NCBI RefSeq assembly: GCF_009600885.1
Contig: NZ_VCLA01000150.1
Span: 13,256 to 77,255, forward strand
Direction of reading: 5' to 3'
DNA length: 64,000 nucleotides
Source: Streptomyces jumonjinensis
Lineage (GTDB): Bacteria; Actinomycetota; Actinomycetes; Streptomycetales; Streptomycetaceae
The notes under the pieces were generated by a model. The model worked only from the letters and a program-made list of their open reading frames with translations. It had not been told where the DNA came from and ran no database searches. A program made the position numbers and the translations under genes. The stretch's first letter is position 1. The number at the start of each line of letters is the position of its first letter. Below are positions 57,594 to 64,000 of the stretch, one piece after another.

Positions 57594-58496
57594 CTACACC
57601 GTCAGACCGCGCACCACCAGGTCCAGCAGCGCACAGACGAACAGCGCGATCCCGATGAAACCGTTCACGGTGAAGAACGCCCTGTTCAGCCGGGACAGAT
57701 CGTGCGGGCGCACAATCGTGTGCTCATAGCCGAACGCGACCGCCACGATCACCAGACCGGCCCAGAAGAACGCCCCCGCGTCCGTCGCCAGCGCGTACCA
57801 GACCAGCAGCGCCGTGGTCACGGCGTGCGCGGCCCGCGCCCCGTACAGCGCGGCCGGGATGCCGAAGCGCGCCGGGACCGACCGCACCCCTTCGGCACGG
57901 TCCGCCTGGACGTCCTGGCTGCCGAAGATCAGATCGAAGCCGCCGATCCAGACGCCGACCGCGAGCCCGAGGATCATCGCGTCCCAGGACCACTCCCCGG
58001 TGACCGCGAGCCACGCGCCCACCGGCCCCATCGCCTGGGCGAACCCGAGGATGGCGTGCGGGAAGTCGGTGAACCGCTTGCCGTACGGATAGACCACCAT
58101 CGGGATCACCGCGACCGGCGCGAGCGCCAGACAGAGCGGGTTGAGCAGCGCGGCGGCCCCCAGGAAGACCACGAGGGCGATCAGCGCGCCGGTCCACGCG
58201 GACCGCACGCTCACGGCCCCGGTGACCAGCTCCCGGCCCGCCGTACGCGGATTGCGGGCGTCGATCTCGCGGTCGATGATCCGGTTGCAGGCCATCGCGA
58301 AGGTCCGCAGCCCCACCATGGCGGCGGTGACGAGCAGCAGGGTGCCCCAGTCGATGCTCCGGTCCCGCTGGAACATCGCGGTGAGCGCGGCGATATACGC
58401 GAACGGCAGCGCGAAGACCGAGTGCTCGATCATCACCAGCCGCAGAAAGCCCCTGGTCCGGCCCGGCTGGGGGACGGCCGCCGCGGACGCGCTCAT
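57594..58496 (-). CDS. mqnP: UbiA-family prenyltransferase of the menaquinone pathway
   Basis: A 300-residue, nine-helix membrane prenyltransferase. First Asp motif [15 protein letters not shown], second motif in [25 protein letters not shown] follows the fourth helix. It attaches the polyprenyl chain to the naphthoate precursor. ATG 58496 follows GGGAG by six bases. Between UbiD- and UbiX-type genes. Confidence 0.92.
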   Translation of the reverse strand: MSASAAAVPQPGRTRGFLRLVMIEHSVFALPFAYIAALTAMFQRDRSIDWGTLLLVTAAMVGLRTFAMACNRIIDREIDARNPRTAGRELVTGAVSVRSAWTGALIALVVFLGAAALLNPLCLALAPVAVIPMVVYPYGKRFTDFPHAILGFAQAMGPVGAWLAVTGEWSWDAMILGLAVGVWIGGFDLIFGSQDVQADRAEGVRSVPARFGIPAALYGARAAHAVTTALLVWYALATDAGAFFWAGLVIVAVAFGYEHTIVRPHDLSRLNRAFFTVNGFIGIALFVCALLDLVVRGLTV

Positions 58497-58499
58497 CGC

Positions 58500-58572
58500 C
58501 CGCTCCCGGCGAGTCGTCCGCTTCCGGCCAGTCGTCCGCTCCCAGCGAGTCGCGCGTTCCCGGCGAGGTCGC
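58500..58572. repeat. Imperfect 17-18 base tandem repeats
   Basis: About four copies of a CCGGCGAGTCGTCCGCTY-like unit fill the gap between the UbiD-type stop and the UbiA-type start. Confidence 0.65.
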
Positions 58573-58575
58573 CGG

Positions 58576-60027
58576 TCACAGGCCGTACTCCTGCCAGCGG
58601 CGGTCGACCAGCGCGGCGGTGTCCGGGTCGGACTCGACCATGGCGGGCCAGCCGCCGTCGCGGACGTACCCCTCCTCCGGCCACTTGCGCGTCGCGTCGA
58701 TACCCGCCTTGCCGCCCCAGAACTGCTGGTAGGAGGCGTGGTCAAGATGGTCGACCGGGCCTTCGACCACGGTCAGATCGCGGGCGTAGTCGGTGTTGCC
58801 GAGCGCCCGCCACGACACCTCGTGCAGATCGTGCACATCGCAGTCGGCGTCCACCACCACGATCAGCTTGGTCAGCGACATCATGTGCGCGCCCCAGATC
58901 GCGGACATCACCTTCTGCGCGTGCTTGGGGTACTTCTTGTCGATCGAGACGATCGCGCAGTTGTGGAAGCCGCCCGACTCCGGCAGGTGGTAGTCCACGA
59001 TGTCCGGCACGATGATCTTGAGCAGCGGGAGGAAGAAACGCTCCGTCGCGCGGCCCAGCGGACCGTCCTCGGTCGGCGGGCGGCCCACCACGATCGACTG
59101 GAGCAGCGGACGCCGGCGCATCGTCACACAGTCGATGGTGAGCGCGGGGAACGGCTCCTGGGGCGTGTAGAAGCCGGTGTGGTCGCCGAAGGGGCCCTCC
59201 GGGAGCATCACCCCGGGCTCCAGCCAGCCCTCCAGCACGACCTCCGCCTGCGCGGGGACCTGGAGCGGGACCGTCTTGCAGTCGACCATCTCGATCCGCT
59301 TGCCCTGGATGAAGCCGGCGAAGAGGTACTCGTCGATGTCGCCGGGCAGCGGTGCGGTGGAGGCGTACGTCACGGCCGGCGGAGCGCCGAACGCGATCGC
59401 CACCGGCAGCCGTTCACCGCGCCGGGCCGCGACCTGGTAGTGGTTGCGGCTGTCCTTGTGGATCTGCCAGTGCATCCCGATGGTGCGCCGGTCGTGGCGC
59501 TGGAGCCGGTACAGGCCCAGATTCCGTACGCCCGACTCCGGGTCTTTCGTATGCGTGAGCCCCAGATTGAAGAAGGAGCCGCCGTCCTCGGGCCAGGTGA
59601 ACAGCGCGGGCAACTGGTCCAGATCGACCTGGTCGCCGCGGAGCACCACCTCCTGCACGGGGGCGTCCTTCACCTTCTTCGGCGGGACGTGCACCATCGA
59701 GCCGAGTTTGCCGAACGCCTCGCGCACGCCGACGAAACCATGCGGAAGCTCCGGCTTGAGGAGTCCGCCGATCTTCTCGCTGATCTCGGAGTAGGAGGAG
59801 AGGCCGAGTGCTTTGAGAAGACGCCGGTCGGTGCCGAAGACATTCATCGCCAGCGGCATCGCCGAGCCGCGCACATTCTCGAAGAGAAGGGCCGGGCCAC
59901 CGGCTTTGTTCACCCTGTCGACGATCTCCCCGACCTCCAGGTACGGATCGACCTCTGCCTTGATGCGCTTCAGGTCTCCCTCGCGCTCCAGGGCTCTGAG
60001 CAGGGAGCGAAGATCGTCGTAAGCCAT
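58576..60027 (-). CDS. mqnL: UbiD-family decarboxylase of the menaquinone pathway
   Basis: A 483-residue prenyl-FMN-dependent decarboxylase. Recognisable: the N-terminal [34 protein letters not shown] active-site loop with the conserved Glu nearby, and [20 protein letters not shown] (in part: [10 protein letters not shown]). First gene of the UbiD-UbiA-UbiX group. Divergent from the PLDc_N gene, 90 bases apart. Confidence 0.93.
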   Translation of the reverse strand: MAYDDLRSLLRALEREGDLKRIKAEVDPYLEVGEIVDRVNKAGGPALLFENVRGSAMPLAMNVFGTDRRLLKALGLSSYSEISEKIGGLLKPELPHGFVGVREAFGKLGSMVHVPPKKVKDAPVQEVVLRGDQVDLDQLPALFTWPEDGGSFFNLGLTHTKDPESGVRNLGLYRLQRHDRRTIGMHWQIHKDSRNHYQVAARRGERLPVAIAFGAPPAVTYASTAPLPGDIDEYLFAGFIQGKRIEMVDCKTVPLQVPAQAEVVLEGWLEPGVMLPEGPFGDHTGFYTPQEPFPALTIDCVTMRRRPLLQSIVVGRPPTEDGPLGRATERFFLPLLKIIVPDIVDYHLPESGGFHNCAIVSIDKKYPKHAQKVMSAIWGAHMMSLTKLIVVVDADCDVHDLHEVSWRALGNTDYARDLTVVEGPVDHLDHASYQQFWGGKAGIDATRKWPEEGYVRDGGWPAMVESDPDTAALVDRRWQEYGL

Positions 60028-60117
60028 GCGCTCCAGTATCCGGTACCGGTTACCCTGGCCGCGTCACCGGGGCCCGCCAGCGGGCCCTCCCACCTCTCTC
60101 TGGGGGACCGTAAGACC

Positions 60118-60417
60118 ATGCTCAGGTATCTGCCCTTTCTGCTGGTCCTGGCGCTGTGGATCTACGCATTCATCGACTGCCTGAACACTCCCGAGAACGA
60201 GGTCAGGAATCTGCCGAAGGTGGCGTGGGTCATCATCGTGCTGCTCTTCGGACAGGTGCTGCTGGGTCCGGTCGCCTGGTTCATCGCGGGCCGTCCGCGC
60301 AAGGCGATCGCCTACGGCGGCGGACGCGGCGGCGGCTGGGTGGCCCCGGACGACAATCCGGAGTTTCTCAAGTCGCTGAAGGACGAGAAGAAGAAGAAAG
60401 ACGACGAAGAGGCGTGA
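60118..60417 (+). CDS. Small PLDc_N-type membrane protein
   Basis: A 99-residue protein with two helices (about 4-20 and 36-57) and a basic/acidic tail ending in [27 protein letters not shown] and [20 protein letters not shown] (in part: LGPVAWFI) match the PLDc_N domain, which often caps cardiolipin synthases but occurs alone in actinomycetes. Function unknown. Confidence 0.82.
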   Translation: MLRYLPFLLVLALWIYAFIDCLNTPENEVRNLPKVAWVIIVLLFGQVLLGPVAWFIAGRPRKAIAYGGGRGGGWVAPDDNPEFLKSLKDEKKKKDDEEA

Positions 60418-60424
60418 CGGTGAG

Positions 60425-60467
60425 AAGGGGCGTGTCCCGCCGGCCGGACCGGCGGGACACGCCCCTT
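60425..60467. terminator. Bidirectional terminator
   Basis: Perfect 19-bp stem (60425-60443 with 60449-60467), five-base loop, T-rich on the right. Lies between the convergent PLDc_N and ccsB genes. Confidence 0.88.
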
Positions 60468-60514
60468 CTTCATGCGCTGCGTGCGTCTGCTCTTCTTGCG
60501 CCGCGTGCGTCTGC

Positions 60515-61588
60515 TTACGCGTACGAGTGCAGACCGTCCACGAAGATATTGACGCCGTAGTAGTTGAACAGCCAGCACGCGAAGGCGATCAGCGCCAGCA
60601 CCGCCGCCTTGCGGCCCTTCCACCCCGCGGTCGCCCGCGCGTGCAGATAACAGGCGTAGGCGGCCCAGGTGATGAAGGACCAGACCTCCTTCGGGTCCCA
60701 GCCCCAGTAACGGCCCCAGGCGTCGCCCGCCCAGATCGCGCCCGCGATGATCGTGAACGTCCAGAGCGGGAAGATCGCCGCGTTGACGCGGTACGCGAAC
60801 TTGTCCAGCGACGCCGCCGACGGCAGCCTGTCCAGCACCGAGGTGGCGAAGGCGCCGGGCTGGTCGCCGCGCGCGAGCTTGCTCTCGTAGGAGTCCCGGA
60901 ACAGATAGAGCAGGGTGCCGACCGCGCCGAGGTAGAACACCGCGCCACAGAAGATCGCGGTGGAGACATGGATCCACAGCCAGTACGAGTCCAGCGCCGG
61001 AACCAGCTGGTCGCTGGCGGTGTAGAGCCAGGTGGTGGCCACACCGAGATCGGCGAGCACGGTTCCGACGAGCGGCAGGCCCAGCCAGCGGACCTTCTTC
61101 TTGGCGGCCAGCAGTACGAGGTAGGCGCCCACCAGCACCGAGGAGAAGGTGATGGAGAACTCGTACATATTGCCCCAGGGGGCCCGCTGTACGGAGAGCG
61201 CGCGGGTGAGCACGCCGCCCGCGTGGACGGCGAACGCCAGCACGGTGAGGGAGATCGCGATCCGCCCGTACAGATCGCCCTGGACCGTGCCGCCCGCCGC
61301 GCCCGGACCGTCCGGGACATCGCGGGTCCCGGGCGCGGAGCGGGTGACGACCTTGGGCTTCTCCAGGACGGCGGTGCCGCCCTGCTTGCCCCGGACCTGG
61401 ACGGTGACCGCCGCGGCGGGGGCGGTTCCGGTCAGCGCGGCGGCCGTGCGGCCCACCTTGCTGCGGCTGCCGAGGACCCACTCCGCGATATGCGCGAGGA
61501 AGGCGAGGGTGTACACGGCCATCGCCGAGTAGATCAGTATGTTGCTGATCTCGGCGAGATTCTCGTTGGTTGCGGCGGCGAGAGTCAC
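60515..61588 (-). CDS. ccsB: Cytochrome c biogenesis protein CcsB/ResC
   Basis: A 357-residue heme-handling membrane protein with about eight helices. The tryptophan-rich WGWDPKEVWSF motif, WGNMYEF and external/internal histidines (LWIHVS, LHARAT) mark the family. With ResB it exports heme and ligates it to apocytochrome c. ATG overlaps the resB stop as ATGA. Confidence 0.93.
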   Translation of the reverse strand: MTLAAATNENLAEISNILIYSAMAVYTLAFLAHIAEWVLGSRSKVGRTAAALTGTAPAAAVTVQVRGKQGGTAVLEKPKVVTRSAPGTRDVPDGPGAAGGTVQGDLYGRIAISLTVLAFAVHAGGVLTRALSVQRAPWGNMYEFSITFSSVLVGAYLVLLAAKKKVRWLGLPLVGTVLADLGVATTWLYTASDQLVPALDSYWLWIHVSTAIFCGAVFYLGAVGTLLYLFRDSYESKLARGDQPGAFATSVLDRLPSAASLDKFAYRVNAAIFPLWTFTIIAGAIWAGDAWGRYWGWDPKEVWSFITWAAYACYLHARATAGWKGRKAAVLALIAFACWLFNYYGVNIFVDGLHSYA

Positions 61589-63447
61589 TTCTCAGCCCCT
61601 TCGGCAGAGACTTCCACAGGATCGCTTCGATCGTCGGAGTCGTTCGGTGGTCCGGACGCGGCGGGCGGTTCGGATATGGCCGGCGGTTCGGGCGCGGTCG
61701 GCGTCCGCTCGTGGAGCGTGAGCGCCAGATCGGCCAGCTCCTCGGGCAGCTTCGGCGACTCGCTGCGGCCGAGCCCCGCCATCTCGACGACCGTCACACC
61801 GTCGTCGCCCCGTACGGCCCGCACCCAGACGCGGCGGCGCTGGATGAAGAGCGAGCCCACCAGACCGGCGACCGCGGCCACCGCGCCGGCCAGCGCCCAG
61901 CCGTTGCCGGGGGACTGGGAGATCTGGAAGCTGGCCCACTCCTTGATCTCCTTCTCGAAGGTGATCGAGCCGGCGCCGTCGGGGAGCTTCATGGTCTCGC
62001 CCTGAAGCAGCCGCTCGGCCAGCGGATCGCCCTTCTCGTCCTTGAACTGCTTCATCTCGGTGGTGTCGAGCTGATACACGTTCTGCGGCAGCCCCGAGTC
62101 GACGCCCAGCGACCCGGTGTAGCCGGTCAGCGCCAGCACCGGGAAGTCCGGGGCCGGGAAGGTGGAGAACATGTTGCCGTTGCCGTGACCGGCGAAGGTC
62201 GGGACGAAGAACGCCTTGAAGCCCAGCTGGGTCTTCTTGCCGTTCTTGTCGCGGTAGCCGTCCATCACCTTGATCGAGCCCTGTGAGGTGATGTTGGCGT
62301 CGATCGGCAGCAGCGGCACGGCTCCGCTGAAGACGACCTTGCCCTTGCCGTCGCGGACGGTGACCACGGGCGCGTAGCCGTGGGCGAGCAGATAGACCTT
62401 GGTGCCGTCGACGACCAGGGGCTTGTTGACCTCGATGACGGACTTCTGGTCCTTGCCGCCCGGCTGGGACCAGGTGACCGCGGCCTCGAAGGTGCGGGGG
62501 GTGCCGCGCTGCGGGCCGTTCGTCTCGTAGGTGCCGGTGAACTCGTCCAGCATGAAGGTGAACGGCACCAGATCGTCGGTGTCGTAGAGCGAGCCGGAGC
62601 GGAAGTCGTCGTAATGCGTGAGCGTATTGGAGAACCCGTCGCCCTCGACGATCAGCTTTCCGCCCTCGGACTTGAAGAGCTGGCCGACGGCGAACGCCAC
62701 CAGCATCACGATCAGCGCGACATGGAAGATCAGGTTCCCGACTTCGCGGAGATAGCCCTTCTCCGCGGAGACCGCGTCCTTGACGGTATGGGCGCGGAAC
62801 CGGCGGCGCTTGAGCAGCGCGAGCGCGGCCTCACGCACCTCCTCGGGTGCGGCCTCCGTACGCCAGGTGGTGTACGCGGGCATCCGGCCGAGGCGGCCGG
62901 GCGCGGCCGGCGGCCGGCTGCGGAGCTGGCCGACGAACTGCCAGGTGCGCGGGACGATACAGCCGATGAGGGAGACGAACAGCAGGATGTAGATCGCCGA
63001 GAACCAGACCGAGCTGTAGACGTCGAACAGCTGGAGCTTCTCGAAGAGCGGGGTCCAGCTCTCGTTCTTCTCCTGCCAGGCCCGCACCTTGAGGTCGTCG
63101 ACGCTGTTCTGCGGGATCAGCGAGCCGGGGACGGCGGCCAGCGCGAGCATCAGCAGCAGGATCAGCGCGACCCGCATGGAGGTGAGCTGCCGCCAGAACC
63201 AGCGGGCCCAGCCGATGACGCCGAGGACGGGGCCGCCGGTCAGCTCCTCCTGGGGGGCGGTGGAGAGGCTGCTCCCGGTCTCGGCGGACGCCGCACCGGT
63301 ATCGGCCTGCGCCGACGCCGCCTCGGTCCCGCTCCCGGTCTGCGCCGCACCGGCCTCGGTCTCGGCTTCGTTCCCGGCCTCGGCCTGCGCGGTCCCGGCC
63401 CGGGTCTCCCCGGTCCCCGTCGTCCCGCTCGTCTCTGTCGTGCTCAT
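61585..63447 (-). CDS. resB: Cytochrome c biogenesis protein ResB
   Basis: A 620-residue membrane protein: N-terminal Glu/Ala/Thr/Gly-repetitive tail (about 1-70), three helices before a large extracellular domain (about 275-520), one helix after it (ALAGAVAAVAGLVGSLFI), and a Pro/Ala repeat tail. RVALILLLMLALAAVPGSLIPQ is the typical first helix (in part: AVPGSLIPQ). Partner of CcsB. ATG 63447 starts four bases after the ccdA stop. Confidence 0.92.
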   Translation of the reverse strand: MSTTETSGTTGTGETRAGTAQAEAGNEAETEAGAAQTGSGTEAASAQADTGAASAETGSSLSTAPQEELTGGPVLGVIGWARWFWRQLTSMRVALILLLMLALAAVPGSLIPQNSVDDLKVRAWQEKNESWTPLFEKLQLFDVYSSVWFSAIYILLFVSLIGCIVPRTWQFVGQLRSRPPAAPGRLGRMPAYTTWRTEAAPEEVREAALALLKRRRFRAHTVKDAVSAEKGYLREVGNLIFHVALIVMLVAFAVGQLFKSEGGKLIVEGDGFSNTLTHYDDFRSGSLYDTDDLVPFTFMLDEFTGTYETNGPQRGTPRTFEAAVTWSQPGGKDQKSVIEVNKPLVVDGTKVYLLAHGYAPVVTVRDGKGKVVFSGAVPLLPIDANITSQGSIKVMDGYRDKNGKKTQLGFKAFFVPTFAGHGNGNMFSTFPAPDFPVLALTGYTGSLGVDSGLPQNVYQLDTTEMKQFKDEKGDPLAERLLQGETMKLPDGAGSITFEKEIKEWASFQISQSPGNGWALAGAVAAVAGLVGSLFIQRRRVWVRAVRGDDGVTVVEMAGLGRSESPKLPEELADLALTLHERTPTAPEPPAISEPPAASGPPNDSDDRSDPVEVSAEGAEK

Positions 63448-63451
63448 CGGG

Positions 63452-64000
63452 TCAGATCCCCACCGTGAAGTCGTTGGACCAGCTCTGCGTCTGCTGCACC
63501 AGGACGTCCCAGGCCCCGGTCAGCAGCAGCACTCCGGTCACGATCATCATGATGCCGCCGATCCGCATCACCCAGACGTAATGGCGCTTGACCCACGCGA
63601 ACGCGCCGAGTGCCTTGCGGAAGGCCACGGCGGCCAGGATGAGAGGAAGCCCCAGACCCAGGCAGTACGCGACCGTCAGTATGGCCCCGCGGCCCGCGCT
63701 CCCCTGTTCGGCGGAGAGGGTCAGCACGGCGGCGAGCGTCGGGCCCATGCACGGGGTCCAGCCGATGCCGAAGAGCGCGCCCAGCACCGGCGCGCCCGCC
63801 AGCCCGACCGCCGGCTTCTTGTGGAAGCGGAACTCGCGCCGGTTGAGCCAGGGCATCGCGCCCATGAAGAAGAGCCCCATCAGCACCATCAGCACGCCGA
63901 GAACCTTGGAGAGGGTCTCCTGCTGATTGATCAGATCGCCGCCGAAGTAGCCGAAGAGCGCTCCGCCCGAGACGAAGACGGCGGTGAAGCCGAGGACGAA
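63452..64000 (-). CDS. ccdA: Cytochrome c biogenesis protein CcdA (partial, cut by window end)
   Basis: The C-terminal 180 or so residues of a DsbD-beta/CcdA thiol-transport protein that passes electrons to keep apocytochrome cysteines reduced. The CcdA signature [16 protein letters not shown] with its conserved Cys and prolines, and the [11 protein letters not shown] helix are visible. The start lies beyond 64000. With resB and ccsB it forms the system II maturation operon. Confidence 0.92.
   Translation of the reverse strand, partial: FVLGFTAVFVSGGALFGYFGGDLINQQETLSKVLGVLMVLMGLFFMGAMPWLNRREFRFHKKPAVGLAGAPVLGALFGIGWTPCMGPTLAAVLTLSAEQGSAGRGAILTVAYCLGLGLPLILAAVAFRKALGAFAWVKRHYVWVMRIGGIMMIVTGVLLLTGAWDVLVQQTQSWSNDFTVGI

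Overview
The window is high-GC actinobacterial DNA and almost certainly Streptomyces chromosome. Evidence: third-position GC saturation, frequent GTG starts, ATGA-coupled operons, a futalosine-type menaquinone pathway, a full 14-gene nuo operon, an XRE/DUF397 pair, DUF6401 and DUF4229 proteins, and an ortholog of the Streptomyces griseus secreted aminopeptidase. Most of it reads as conserved core chromosome with two specialised-metabolism insertions.

Layout. 0-4.8 kb: RarD-type transporter, MscS-like membrane protein, DUF6401 protein, secreted M28 aminopeptidase. 4.9-7.6 kb: a compact RiPP locus on the minus strand (precursor tgmA, ATP-grasp ligase tgmB, isoaspartyl-methyltransferase homolog tgmC) with a broken DUF397 gene beside it; this is a graspetide cluster of the aspartimide-forming type. 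7.7-18.3 kb: ABC-2 exporter with a LolA-like exported protein, a CHRD/DUF3455 exported protein, a long-chain polyprenyl diphosphate synthase, a CocE/NonD-type protein lacking its nucleophilic serine, fumarylacetoacetase and a LuxR-type regulator. 18.4-34.6 kb: nuoABCDEFGHIJKLMN, transcribed leftward, with a Rex-operator-like site ahead of nuoA. 35.4-40.7 kb: NlpC/P60 hydrolase, anti-sigma-like ATPase, XRE-DUF5753/DUF397 pair, a small helical protein, a geranylgeranyl-reductase-family flavoprotein, a GNAT enzyme. 40.7-46.1 kb: menG, a metal-ligand-less amidohydrolase-like protein, mqnC, a Ser/Thr kinase and mqnA. 46.4-46.7 kb: cold shock protein with a structured leader. 46.9-52.4 kb: M1 peptidase plus a Pls-type single-module NRPS (poly-amino-acid synthetase architecture). 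52.7-54.1 kb: dicarboxylate/amino-acid symporter. 54.5-60.0 kb: DUF4229 protein, mqnE, Lrp/AsnC regulator, and UbiX-, UbiA- and UbiD-type genes of menaquinone synthesis. 60.1-64 kb: small PLDc_N membrane protein and system II cytochrome c maturation genes ccsB, resB and ccdA, the last cut by the window end.

Functionally the window is dominated by respiration. Side-chain synthesis, chorismate entry (MqnA), both radical-SAM steps (MqnE, MqnC), prenylation/decarboxylation/flavin-prenyl steps, final methylation (MenG), probable side-chain reduction, complex I that uses the menaquinone, and cytochrome c maturation all lie within 55 kb. mqnB, mqnD and the aminofutalosine deaminase are not in the window.

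The two most interesting systems are the graspetide cluster and the Pls-like synthetase with its M1 peptidase partner. A recurring oddity is the number of short in-frame tandem repeats in linkers and termini of otherwise conserved proteins. Strong perfect-stem hairpins mark most operon ends. No rRNA, tRNA, CRISPR array or transposase was seen. Coordinates of alternative starts are by eye from Shine-Dalgarno spacing and family alignment from memory.
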